Assembly (NCBI GenBank): GCA_003973265.1
Contig: QNYZ01000090.1
Coordinates: 1 to 45,034, forward strand
Source of the DNA: Deltaproteobacteria bacterium
Lineage (GTDB): Bacteria > Desulfobacterota > Desulfobacteria > Desulfobacterales > QNYZ01
Reading direction: 5' to 3'
DNA: 45,034 nucleotides
Shown: piece by piece, positions 28,201 to 35,751 of the stretch
Numbering within the stretch: the stretch's first letter is position 1
Layout of the letters: each line of letters begins with the position of its first letter
The notes under the pieces: model-generated
The model's input: the letters and a program-made list of their open reading frames with translations, nothing else
Databases searched by the model: none
Told to the model about the DNA's origin: nothing
Made by a program: the position numbers and the translations under genes

Positions 28201-30196
28201 GCGCGGCAGCGGCCTGACGGCCGACGATCTTGACTATATCGGCCGGCTGAACGCTTTTTTCGATCGGCATGCCGAACAATTTGTCTTTATTTCTCACTAC
28301 CTGCGTCACCCGGCCGTAAAGACGGCCATCGAATCGGATGCCACCATCGGTGAACTTGGTGGCGAGGTCCTGGCACTGCTGGCCGATCCCAACGCGCTGG
28401 TCCGCACGTCGGCCCGGCGGCTGGGCGAGACGTTCGGTCGCTTTAAGGCCGCATGGATCGATCATTACGGCCAAAAACACCACGACTACTACCAGCGGCT
28501 TCGACCCCGGCCCTTGTCCCGCTTTGCCCGGCGGGCCGAAGCCCTCTTGCGGCGACTGGCCGACATCGAGTCTTTGGACCGGCCGGCCGGACTCTCCGCC
28601 TTGTTCGCCGCGCTGACCGTGGACCCATCAGCCGTCTGTTCCCAGAATCCCGCCGAGGAACTGATGCGAACCCCGGTCTGCGCCTGCGGTTTTACGCCCG
28701 ACCGGCCGCTGCCGGCGATTTCCGGGGATGATCCGGAAGTAATGGTCGAAAACGCGTTGACCGCCTATCTCGATATCCTGCGGGCAACACGTATTCGGGA
28801 GGCCATTGCCGCCCGGGCCTATGCCCTGGCCGATGCCGATCCGGACCGGGCCGAATCGCTGCGGAACCTGATGACCATATTGAAAGATGAGCGGCTGTCG
28901 GCCACCGGCCTGCTCGATCTGCTCGACACAGCCACGGCCGCTGAAATCGGCACCGCCCTGTCCGGGCAGGTGAATATCGAGCCGCGGGGCCTTAATACCC
29001 TGGTGGCCGACTTGGCCGGGCGGCGGCTTTCGCCGCATCAGATCATGGAAAATGTCCGCTCATGGTTGGCCGGCACCGATGCCGACAGCATCATCGCCAT
29101 TGAAAACGATGGGACTAACGGAGCGGAGCTTCCGGAAACGGAACGCGCCGCCTGGTGGCCGCTGCTCCATCCATCGCTTTTCAGCGATACGTCCTCGGCG
29201 GCTGTAAAAACATGGGAAAAAAGACTGGCCCTTACCTTCCCGGCCCGGCAACTCTCCCGCAAGTTCAAACAATTCGATGCCGAAACGCTCATCCGATTTA
29301 TCCTGACCGAACCGTTTCATACCGAGGCGATCCGGGCTGCCTGGCAGCAGCTCTGCCGGAAGAGCCTGATGGATCCGCTGTCATTTCCCGAAACCGATGC
29401 GGCTGCCGGAGAATTGATCCGGCATGGCGACCGGCGCACGGCCCGGGAGATCAGCCTGCGTCTCGATACCCTCGGACAGTGGTGCCGGCAAGACAAAACC
29501 GATCTGCCGTCGGCTCTGACCGGCCGTATCCATCTGGCCCGGATCTACGGCGATCCGTGGGCCACAACGGATATCCGGGAGCGGGCCCTGGATCGGATCG
29601 ACGCCCTGGCCGCTGAAAGCGACCTGTGGCTGACCGCCTGTCCGCCGCTTCGTCCCATCGATCTGACCGATGCGCCCCTGGTGGTGATCCTCGACGGCGT
29701 GTCGCCCGATATCTGGCTGGCCGTCCTTGGGAACCTCACCGCCGAGATGGCCGGAAGCAAAACCCGCTGGTCCCGGCTGGAGACGGCAGCGGATACCGCC
29801 TCGGCCGTGGCCGCCCTGTTCGGATTCAGCGAAGATGCCCTGGACGCGTTTGACGCCCGCCGGATCCCCTACTACCAGGTAACCGGAGACGAGGCCGACC
29901 CCCTGGCCGACCGATTGCCGGTGCCGGTTTCCGGTCAGCCCACGGTGATCCGGGTGGGAATGATCGACACGGGCGCCCATGCAGGAACCCTCCGCCTGGA
30001 AGAGATGCCCGAAATGGTCATCGGATTTCTGAAGAAGGAATTATCGTGGCTGCGGCAGATCTGCCGGGAGCCGGCGCGGCCCCTGGTGCTGACCACGGAC
30101 CACGGCCTGTCGTTTACTGCCCGGGGCCTTACCCACGGGGCGGGAGATAAACACGGCAGCGTATTTGAACGGATGATTTTCCGGACGACTTTCTAA
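25208..30196 (+). CDS. PglY/BrxC-like P-loop ATPase fused to C-terminal PglZ-like phosphatase domain
   Basis: 1662 residues from the ATG at 25208, which has GGAGAG 9 nt upstream; an earlier in-frame ATG at 25115 would translate the palindrome. N-terminal ATPase: Walker A GDFGSGKS at 66-73, Walker B VLIIDELSEFF (D238, E239), then AAVQESIERTG, KDRFAVKFTLS and VHPATIALLDGLGDLFSAHR, as in large BREX ATPases (PglY/BrxC; DUF6079-like, from memory). A long helical middle contains TPVCACGF (C1158, C1160), perhaps half a metal site. C-terminal PglZ/alkaline-phosphatase landmarks: VVILDGVSPDIW (D1496), TASAVAALFG near 1530, GMIDTGAHAG (D1587, H1591) and LTTDHGLSF (D1631, H1632). No methyltransferase, Lon or helicase gene is nearby. 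Probably a defence or quality-control ATPase. Confidence 0.75.
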   Translation: MIPPIPKIGDLIEVPPVQTVIRLEDGRQQSATIADSFVFTAEVRTHFAVLSDALMADTGRGFFLQGDFGSGKSHFLAALTVWLAGGDGAGILEAGHKGLARLKRTRRRFLPVTVSLVDFRGRTPLERILVEAVETALGHHGKAAAFSPVTVFIETLRNLLENENAADTFARLAGIDTDAIDDFLSRSPRKAYPLGVRLYQQLGLAIPEVLVRERRDTFEGMIAAVTQAGFNGLVLIIDELSEFFRSKPDARALNEDARTLQLLGELSGSHPLWLIAAVQESIERTGDLSQVTFQKIKDRFAVKFTLSTVHIRALIARRLVRKKEDADEALTKIYAYIRRQFPAFSWSLDEFLAVYPVHPATIALLDGLGDLFSAHRGIVDFVHARLAGDPRRQIPDILGADAHELLGPDSIFDHFAQRMAEFSALNVYPRHVIPHLDEVIDSVLDDPDDRILARRLVRILVLYEIHPTAKSPTARELTAMTACDLAEQDPDLNVQFIIEGILDPLVNASRFLSRMPSKDSDPLGVIFSIRTEADPVHTLKARIARAAADIPPDDSRLLSTLLAELPESTAWPGPRLWSQGVIRSVEWLQTSRRVFVTALTPAIDDTDPTSLLQQRIGDAVMEEGADFAVVVSLGPARMTPDHTAIWEIPLPEDADQVAVLREFFAAKEIASTLRPGNPAEAPLIDPARDFIARLAPAAHEAAIAAFFSGNFTDPRITVAPVIRQMKRFDRLLDRAGAVLLSDRYPFFTDIAPRKVQPFPRTYQRLLDEFIRPGSLSLKKAHTSGIDDAIDGLATPLGLVELTAGSYVFAPDPEHHPLLITLFQRIRPVGKTPFAGLLADLKQGKFGLPVETAFFLVAALAHGGLITLLKNDRTMPLEMIRLNLIKNVDAVTLGEVIGKNDRRTLVTECPFLAPDGGWASFGLRQQRDAWQAAIKLKEKMGKTVADLEKHLSAMAGFSAFDAFDRPALSRTLSAVRTLLDEIKVSYAARDGLERFLTTWRGSGLTADDLDYIGRLNAFFDRHAEQFVFISHYLRHPAVKTAIESDATIGELGGEVLALLADPNALVRTSARRLGETFGRFKAAWIDHYGQKHHDYYQRLRPRPLSRFARRAEALLRRLADIESLDRPAGLSALFAALTVDPSAVCSQNPAEELMRTPVCACGFTPDRPLPAISGDDPEVMVENALTAYLDILRATRIREAIAARAYALADADPDRAESLRNLMTILKDERLSATGLLDLLDTATAAEIGTALSGQVNIEPRGLNTLVADLAGRRLSPHQIMENVRSWLAGTDADSIIAIENDGTNGAELPETERAAWWPLLHPSLFSDTSSAAVKTWEKRLALTFPARQLSRKFKQFDAETLIRFILTEPFHTEAIRAAWQQLCRKSLMDPLSFPETDAAAGELIRHGDRRTAREISLRLDTLGQWCRQDKTDLPSALTGRIHLARIYGDPWATTDIRERALDRIDALAAESDLWLTACPPLRPIDLTDAPLVVILDGVSPDIWLAVLGNLTAEMAGSKTRWSRLETAADTASAVAALFGFSEDALDAFDARRIPYYQVTGDEADPLADRLPVPVSGQPTVIRVGMIDTGAHAGTLRLEEMPEMVIGFLKKELSWLRQICREPARPLVLTTDHGLSFTARGLTHGAGDKHGSVFERMIFRTTF

Positions 30197-30207
30197 GCGA
30201 TAAACGT

Positions 30208-30405
30208 TTATCCGCCGGCCACCAGCGGAATCAGGTAGACCGTGGCCCCGTCCGGAACAGTCGTTTGGTCAAAATGAGGCCGGGAGACGATCCGGTTGTT
30301 AATCCGCACCGCCGGGTAGTCGTAGGTTTCCCCGAGCGCCCGGATCAGGGCCGTGACAGTCATATCTTTCCGCCACGGCACCGCTTTACCGTCTACCTGA
30401 ATCAC
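30208..30405 (-). CDS. MoaD/ThiS-family sulfur carrier paired with AOR
   Basis: 65 residues ending in the diagnostic Gly-Gly (YLIPLVAGG). The beta-grasp pattern is clear: MIQVDGKAVPW, then a helix TALIRALGE, RINNRIVSR, and PDGATVYLIPLVAGG. Such proteins carry sulfur as a C-terminal thiocarboxylate for molybdopterin or thiamine synthesis. It starts at GTG overlapping the AOR stop by 4 nt, so I infer a role in the tungsto/molybdopterin cofactor of that enzyme. AOR-linked MoaD-like genes are common in anaerobes. Confidence 0.9.
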   Translation of the reverse strand: MIQVDGKAVPWRKDMTVTALIRALGETYDYPAVRINNRIVSRPHFDQTTVPDGATVYLIPLVAGG

Positions 30406-32543
30406 GCCGTGACTCCGTTTTCCTTCAATACCTCAAGCACCTCGGGAAAATCGATCCCCAGTTTCTTCACCGTGGCCACGGTGGGGATCCCGTCTTTTGT
30501 CCATCCCCGCCGCTGATAAACGACGCCCTTCAGCTTTTCGTATTGTGCTTCACGAAATTTCCGCAGCAGGGCCACCTTTTCGGCGGCCTCCCTGCCCGTG
30601 ATGTCCACACCGTGGATTTCCTCAAGCTGGGTGTCGTACCGCTTTCGGCGGGATTCGTACTCTTCCACCGTTACCGGCCCCATGGCCCGGTACGGCAGGG
30701 TATCGTGTTCCCTGCGGCCGAATCCCATGCGGAGATTGAAGATCCGCTGGAAGTTATAGACCGCCTCGCTCATGACGACCAGATCATCGGGTGTGCTCTT
30801 GCGGCCGGTAACGGCCGAAAAATATTCAGCATACCACTGGATATGCTTCATCACCCTGGCCGGCTCAGTCGTATCCTTGTTGTCTTCGGGGACGATGTCG
30901 TTCCAGGGAAGCTTGCACAGCCCGCAAAGGCTGAACCAGGTCCGCCACATGGGGAACCAGTGAAGGTTATCGGCCTTCTGCTCGAAGGTCGGCATCAGGT
31001 TGTGGACCATGTCGAGAAAGATCAGCCAGGCCTCGTCATGCTGAGGGCCTTTTAAGGCCAGTCCGTATCCGCCCTGCTGGGCCAGCGATTCCTTGGTCAT
31101 GTATTCGGAAAATTCCAGGCCCTTGGACTCCATGCCGATATCTTCCAGTATCCCGGGATCGGCCCCGAATTCATCGGCGAATATTTTTTTCATCCGCCGG
31201 ACACCCTGGCCCACGATCTTTCCGAACCCCTCGCCCCTCCCCATCTGATGGACCAGTTCCAGGGCGCTGTCCCGCTGCCCGAAGGAAAGGGAAAGGCCGC
31301 CGGATTGGCGCTGATCAATCAGGCCCATCTCGAAGCATTCCATCACAAAGGCGATGGAGGTGCCGACGCTGATCGTGTCCAGGCCGTAGTTGTCGCAATA
31401 AAAATTGATCTCGAGGATGGTAAACGGGTCGAAAATCCCCAGATTCGAACCGCACCCGGCAATGGTCTCGTATTCGGGGCCGTCGACAAACACGGCCTGG
31501 CCCTTAAACGGCCCGGTGAGGGGCACAAAATCCTTGACGCCATGGGAGCAGGCCACGGTGCAGCCCTTCCAGCATCCGTCAAAACCGGGGTCAAAGAGGT
31601 GCTGGTACACATCCCGGCCGATAAGGTCCGCCCGGGGATGTTGGCCATAACGGAAATTGTTCACCGGCAGACAGTCGTAATCGTTCATGATGGGAACCAG
31701 GTGGGTGGTCCCGACCCGGGCCATCTCGTTCTGCTTGGGATCCAGGGCAACGATCTCTTTGGAATATTGTTTACCGACGGCCCTGGCCGCTTCCGGATCG
31801 GCCGGATGATTAACATCCAGGGGCACCCTGTCCCAGCGAACCACGACCGCGGCCAGCCCTTTATCGGCAAAGACCGTTCCGATCCCGCCCCGGCCGGCCT
31901 GTTTGTAGCGGGCCCGCTTACGCTTGGCATCGTACCAGGTAAAATTGAGGCAGCCGAAAAAGGTGTGCCGGGCACCGGGGCCGGTACAGACCACGGAAAT
32001 ATGGCCCGGCTTTCCCCGGCCAAAATGGTCGGTCAGGGCCCCGGCAATCTCATAGGCATTGTCGGAAAGACCATCAACGGTTAACAATTCGATCTTTTTT
32101 TCCAGGCCGTCGATGAATACGATGGTATCCTTTTGAGCCTTGCCGGTAATTTTCAAGGCGTCAAATCCGGAAAATTTCAGATACGGACCAAAGTAGCCGC
32201 CCACATTGGAATCGATTACCGTCTTTGTCAGGGGTGAAATCGTCGTGACGATACTCTTTCCCGACCCCGGATAGGCCGGCGTGCCACCCATGGGGCCGCA
32301 GGCGATACAGATGGCATTTTCCGGATCGTCCCAGCGGGTACTTCCCGTCACCGCCTGCCATAAGAGCCACAGGTCAAAGCCCTTACCGCCGATGAACCGT
32401 GTTTTCATTTCATCGGTCACCGGTACCGTCTGAATTTCAGGGGTACCCAGATCGACGGCAAGCGTCTGGCCGGCATAGCCCCGGTCGATGTCGGCACGTT
32501 GATAGGTCGTGGCCTTGATTTCTTTAAAAATTAATCCGGTCAT
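30402..32543 (-). CDS. Tungsten/molybdenum aldehyde:ferredoxin oxidoreductase
   Basis: 713 residues from ATG 32543 (AGGGA about 9-10 nt upstream); an in-frame GTG at 32579 has no ribosome binding site. AOR family features: GYAGQTLAVDLGT at the N-terminus, KGFDLWLL, CGPMGGTPAYPGSGK, SNVGGYFGPYLKFSGFDALKI and ARYKQAGRGGIGTVFADKGL for bis-pterin binding. The [4Fe-4S] cysteines appear as CWKGCTVAC (324, 328, 332) with a distal LCGLCK (540, 543). Oxidises an aldehyde to an acid, reducing ferredoxin; the substrate is unknown. The C-terminal tail (residues about 600-713) is longer than in P. furiosus AOR. Encoded with a MoaD-like carrier and divergent from the Rieske gene. Confidence 0.92.
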   Translation of the reverse strand: MTGLIFKEIKATTYQRADIDRGYAGQTLAVDLGTPEIQTVPVTDEMKTRFIGGKGFDLWLLWQAVTGSTRWDDPENAICIACGPMGGTPAYPGSGKSIVTTISPLTKTVIDSNVGGYFGPYLKFSGFDALKITGKAQKDTIVFIDGLEKKIELLTVDGLSDNAYEIAGALTDHFGRGKPGHISVVCTGPGARHTFFGCLNFTWYDAKRKRARYKQAGRGGIGTVFADKGLAAVVVRWDRVPLDVNHPADPEAARAVGKQYSKEIVALDPKQNEMARVGTTHLVPIMNDYDCLPVNNFRYGQHPRADLIGRDVYQHLFDPGFDGCWKGCTVACSHGVKDFVPLTGPFKGQAVFVDGPEYETIAGCGSNLGIFDPFTILEINFYCDNYGLDTISVGTSIAFVMECFEMGLIDQRQSGGLSLSFGQRDSALELVHQMGRGEGFGKIVGQGVRRMKKIFADEFGADPGILEDIGMESKGLEFSEYMTKESLAQQGGYGLALKGPQHDEAWLIFLDMVHNLMPTFEQKADNLHWFPMWRTWFSLCGLCKLPWNDIVPEDNKDTTEPARVMKHIQWYAEYFSAVTGRKSTPDDLVVMSEAVYNFQRIFNLRMGFGRREHDTLPYRAMGPVTVEEYESRRKRYDTQLEEIHGVDITGREAAEKVALLRKFREAQYEKLKGVVYQRRGWTKDGIPTVATVKKLGIDFPEVLEVLKENGVTA

Positions 32544-32671
32544 GGTATCGGTTCCCTTTGTGTTTGATATGGTACTCACTTTGGATTATATATCCGGTTT
32601 ATATGTCTAGGATAATTGATTAACCTCAAAATGCAAGCGGTTTATATTCTAAAACGACTGCGGAGATACCG

Positions 32672-33001
32672 ATGGACTATCTGAAACTGGCAACCATCGA
32701 CGAATTGACAAAGCGGAAAGTTAAATCGCTTTCGATCCTTGGCCGGAAAATCGGCATCTTCAAGCGGGATAATGACCGTTTTTTCGCCGTAGAGACCGGC
32801 TGTAAACACCAGGGGGCTGACCTGACTACGGGTAAAATCGAAAACAACGTGGCCACCTGTCCGCGTCATGGCTGGAAATACGACCTTTTAACCGGACGAT
32901 GCCTGAACCACGCCTCTCCCCGGCTGAGAAAGTTTGATGTCAAAATCATCGGAAAAGAGATTCATGTATCTTTGCAACCTGTTAACGAAACGGAGGAATA
33001 A
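32672..33001 (+). CDS. Rieske [2Fe-2S] ferredoxin-like protein
   Basis: 109 residues with the two Rieske boxes CKH (C44, H46) and CPRHGW (C63, H66), the ligands of a [2Fe-2S] cluster. No membrane anchor, so it is a soluble ferredoxin-type protein, as in oxygenase or nitrite-reductase small components. CGGAG is just upstream of the ATG. Its TAA is followed immediately, with no gap, by the ATG of the selenocysteine peroxiredoxin, suggesting that it passes electrons to, or is co-regulated with, an antioxidant system. The partner is inferred from position only. Confidence 0.9.
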   Translation: MDYLKLATIDELTKRKVKSLSILGRKIGIFKRDNDRFFAVETGCKHQGADLTTGKIENNVATCPRHGWKYDLLTGRCLNHASPRLRKFDVKIIGKEIHVSLQPVNETEE

Positions 33002-33466
33002 ATGAAAAGATTGACGCCCGGCGACAGAGCCCCGGCTTTTACCCTGCCCGATCAGGACGAACAGAAAGTAAAGCTGACCGGTTTCAGCGGCCGAAAATGC
33101 GTTGTCTATTTCTACCCCAGGGCCAACACCCCGGGCTGAACGACCCAGGCGATCAGTGTGCGGGACGCACTGCAAAAGCTCAAGAAAAAAAACACGGCGG
33201 TGGTGGGCATCAGCCCCGATGCACCCGGCAAGCAGAAAAAATTTGATACCAAATATACGCTCGGCTTTCCCCTTTTGTCCGACCCCGACCATGTCGTTGC
33301 TGAAAAATATGGCGTCTGGGCCGAAAAATCGATGTTCGGCAAAAAGTATATGGGGATTGTCCGCTCGGCGTTTTTAATCGATGAAAAGGGGAAAATCATC
33401 GCGGCCTGGTATAAGATCAGTCCGAAAAAGACCGTACCTGAGCTGATGAAAGCCCTGAATGAATGA
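33002..33466 (+). CDS. bcp: Selenocysteine-containing peroxiredoxin (BCP/PrxQ-like), in-frame UGA
   Basis: 154 codons with UGA at codon 46 (33137-33139). The frame before it reads LTPGDRAPAFTLPDQDE and CVVYFYPRANTPG; after it TTQAISVRDALQKL, VVGISPDAPGKQKKF, FPLLSDPDHVVAEKYGVW and RSAFLIDEKGKI. Bacterioferritin comigratory protein-type peroxiredoxins have TPGC at exactly this place, so UGA encodes the peroxidatic residue as selenocysteine. The usual resolving Cys five residues later is Ile, so it is a 1-Sec type. A SECIS-like hairpin follows the UGA. It reduces peroxides with thiol donors such as thioredoxin. A conventional caller would report only a fragment starting near 33158. Confidence 0.92.
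33154..33172 (+). promoter_or_regulatory. Predicted bacterial SECIS hairpin
   Basis: CAGUGUG and CGCACUG-type arms pair (C33154 to G33172) as a 7-bp stem, with one G-U pair, around the apical loop CGGGA at 33161-33165. The loop starts 21 nt after the UGA codon and contains GG, as expected for SelB-recognised bacterial SECIS elements, which lie inside the reading frame shortly after the UGA. Confidence 0.75.
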
Positions 33467-33472
33467 CCGGCG

Positions 33473-33846
33473 ATGACCGTGACGGCGAAAACATACGGGG
33501 ACCGTGCCGCTGACGACAAAATATTCACCCTCCCGTTTGAGATTGACCGGTTTGAATTCCGCGTTTCGAAGACGACCCATATCCTCGACGTGGGCTGCGG
33601 ATACGGACGGGTCCTCGGCCGGCTCGCTTCAGCCGGATTGAATTCGCTCACCGGTGTGGCCGTTTCATCGATACGGCGGCTACGGGGAGTTTAAACTGCC
33701 CGACGGCCGTACTGCAACATCATCATCCGGCCCATATCCGTCGTCTCACCGCCGGTTTTCAAGCCCTTGCGTTCGAAAAGCAGATTTTTCCGACCCTGAA
33801 CGGCCATCGGTCCAATAGATTTGACTATATTGAAAAGAACATCTGA
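33473..33846 (+). pseudogene. SAM-dependent methyltransferase with internal deletion
   Basis: The frame opens MTVTAKTYGDRAADDKIF and reaches SAM motif I, ILDVGCGYGRVLGRLA, then SLTGVAVSS, the expected second strand. The middle of the Rossmann fold is absent. Text matching the C-terminus of such enzymes resumes (YGGYGEFKLPDGRT, then in a shifted frame HHHPAHIRRLTAGFQALAFE and PTLNGHRSNRFDYI) and ends at TGA 33844-33846. About 100 codons are missing plus a frameshift, so it is inactive. It lies 6 nt after the peroxiredoxin. Confidence 0.7.
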
Positions 33847-34026
33847 GGGCTGCATGGCCATTATTGCTGACGTGGAATTTCCATTTGACATGGGTGCCGG
33901 TTTTACCTAAAATCAGTATGATGTAAAACGATGCGATTCTTGACAGGCGGGCTGTGCCCGCTTTCTTATTTGCCATATCGGGCAATGAGTGGTCAGAATT
34001 ATCACTTGATCAGCCGTGGATGGCCT

Positions 34027-34476
34027 ATGGGCACGTATATTCCCTTACTTTTGCTTGCGATTGCGGCTGGATTTTGCCTGCCCACCCAGGCGGGCGTCAA
34101 CGCCAACCTGAACCTGCTGACGCGTTCATCCATCTTAAGCGCGGCCATTTCATTCGCAGTGGGAACTTTCGTATTGGTTATCTACGCCTTGATATTGCGG
34201 ACGCCCCTGCCGACGGCGGAAAGCATCACCCGCTCCCCGTGGTGGATATGGATCGGGGGTGTGATCGGCGCGTTTTTCGTGGTTTCCACCATTATTCTGG
34301 CCCCCCGGCTGGGTGCCGGGGCCATGGTGGCGAGCATCGTGGCCGGCCAGATGATCGCATCCATGGTTCTTGATCATTTCGGTCTTATCGGTTATCCGAT
34401 CCACCCGATCAGTGCATTGCGTTTGGCAGGCGTCGTAATGCTTTTTGGCGGTGTGATTTTAATTCGATGGTTTTAA
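34027..34476 (+). CDS. YdcZ-like (DUF606, DMT superfamily) membrane protein
   Basis: 149 residues from the ATG at 34027 (MGTYIPLLLLAIAAGFCLP). It has the half-size DMT pattern with about five membrane helices: LLLAIAAGFCLPTQAGVNA, ISFAVGTFVLVIYALIL, WWIWIGGVIGAFFVVSTIIL, MVASIVAGQMIASMVLD and LRLAGVVMLFGGVILI. PTQAGVNANL and GAFFVV are typical of the family. Upstream in-frame starts add 32 non-hydrophobic residues. It ends 24 nt before the amidase gene, so it may move the amidase's substrate or product. Confidence 0.82.
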   Translation: MGTYIPLLLLAIAAGFCLPTQAGVNANLNLLTRSSILSAAISFAVGTFVLVIYALILRTPLPTAESITRSPWWIWIGGVIGAFFVVSTIILAPRLGAGAMVASIVAGQMIASMVLDHFGLIGYPIHPISALRLAGVVMLFGGVILIRWF

Positions 34477-34500
34477 CAAATAATCTTTCGTGGAGGAAAA

Positions 34501-35745
34501 ATGGATCTAAAAACATTACGAGTCAATGGCAAGCGTCTTCAAGGGACGCTGGAAGAGATGGCAAAAATTGGTGGCACACCGGCGGGCGGAGTTCAACGCC
34601 TGACCTTATCCGATGAAGACAAACAGGCCCGTGATCTTTTCGTCTCATGGCTGAAAGAACTCAACCTCGAAATTACCATCGATGAGATGGGCAACATTTT
34701 TGGCAAGCGTCCCGGTAAAAACAGCTCGCTTCCACCGGTGATGAGCGGCTCCCATGTGGATTCCCAGCCCAAGGGCGGTCGGTTTGACGGTATTTTGGGG
34801 GTCATGGGGCCGCTGGAAGTACTCCGCACGTTAAGCGAAAACAATATTGAGACCGAACGGCCGATTGTTATCGTCGACTGGACCAATGAGGAAGGCTCAC
34901 GATTTGCCCCGGCCATGATGGCTTCCGGCGTCTGGGCCGGAGCTCTGGACCGGGACTGGATTTACGACCGGACCGATATCAACGGCAAGCGCTTTGAAGA
35001 CGAGCTGATCCGTATTGGATATAAAAAGGACGTGCCCTGCAAAAAATTTCCCGTTCACTGCTATTACGAATACCATATCGAACAGGGGCCGATGCTTGAG
35101 CGCAGCGGAAAAACCATCGGCGCACCCAAGGGAATTCTCTGCCTGCACTGGTACGATATTTACCTGACCGGTGAGGCCAACCAGGTCGGGCCGACACCCA
35201 TGGAAGGCCGGCACGACGCCCTGTGTGCGGCCGCCGAAATGATCTTGAAAGTCAATGAACTGCCCGATCGCATGGGCGGCAACATGGTGGCCACGGTGGG
35301 CGAAATTCAAAACGGTCCCAATTCCCGCAATATCATCCCGGACAAGGTCCACTTCACCGTTGATATCCGCTCCTGGGACGACGACCTGGCCATTAAAGCA
35401 TGGGATCTGGTGCGGGCCGACTTTGAAGCCATTGCCGATCGACGGGGCTGCCCCATCAAAATCGAAGAGACCTGGCGGGTCGAACATTCACCCTTTGATG
35501 AAAAACTCGTCCAGGGAATTCTTGAAACCGCCGACATGCTGGGGTATTCGAATCTCCACATGGTCAGCGGTGCGGGTCACGATGCCAGTTACATGAACCA
35601 GGTCTGTCCGACGGCGATGATTTTTGTTCCGAGTATCGGCGGCCGCAGTCACGTGGAGGTCGAAGAGACGACCTGGGAAGATTGTGAAGCCGGGGCCAAT
35701 GTGCTGCTGCACGCCATGCTCAAATCGGCCAACGAATCCGAATAG
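34501..35745 (+). CDS. M20-family hydantoinase/carbamoylase-type amidase
   Basis: 414-residue metal-dependent amidohydrolase of the Zn-carboxypeptidase (M20) family, related to N-carbamoyl-L-amino-acid hydrolase, allantoate amidohydrolase and beta-ureidopropionase. Metal ligand motifs in order: SGSHVDSQPKGGRFDG, DWTNEEGSRFAPAMMASG, EYHIEQGP, and C-terminal IGGRSHVEVEET. The dimerisation domain holds TGEANQVGPTPM and NSRNIIPDKVHFTVDIRS. GGAGG is 6 nt upstream of the ATG. The exact substrate cannot be chosen; purine or pyrimidine breakdown products are typical. Confidence 0.9.
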   Translation: MDLKTLRVNGKRLQGTLEEMAKIGGTPAGGVQRLTLSDEDKQARDLFVSWLKELNLEITIDEMGNIFGKRPGKNSSLPPVMSGSHVDSQPKGGRFDGILGVMGPLEVLRTLSENNIETERPIVIVDWTNEEGSRFAPAMMASGVWAGALDRDWIYDRTDINGKRFEDELIRIGYKKDVPCKKFPVHCYYEYHIEQGPMLERSGKTIGAPKGILCLHWYDIYLTGEANQVGPTPMEGRHDALCAAAEMILKVNELPDRMGGNMVATVGEIQNGPNSRNIIPDKVHFTVDIRSWDDDLAIKAWDLVRADFEAIADRRGCPIKIEETWRVEHSPFDEKLVQGILETADMLGYSNLHMVSGAGHDASYMNQVCPTAMIFVPSIGGRSHVEVEETTWEDCEAGANVLLHAMLKSANESE

Positions 35746-35751
35746 TTCGTT

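Noticed and set aside
23764..30196. A complete BREX or Pgl system
   Set aside because: No PglX methyltransferase, BrxL/Lon, BrxA/BrxB or PglW is present; only the ATPase and PglZ functions are seen, joined in one protein.
30199..30212. Fourteen-bp palindrome GATAAACGTTTATC between the converging ATPase-PglZ and MoaD genes
   Set aside because: Short, without loop or T tract; it overlaps the MoaD stop codon and is likely chance.
32544..32671. Shared operator in the AOR/Rieske gap
   Set aside because: A TATAAT on the minus strand and a loosely palindromic GGATTATATATCC are present, but no convincing -35 or clean dyad.
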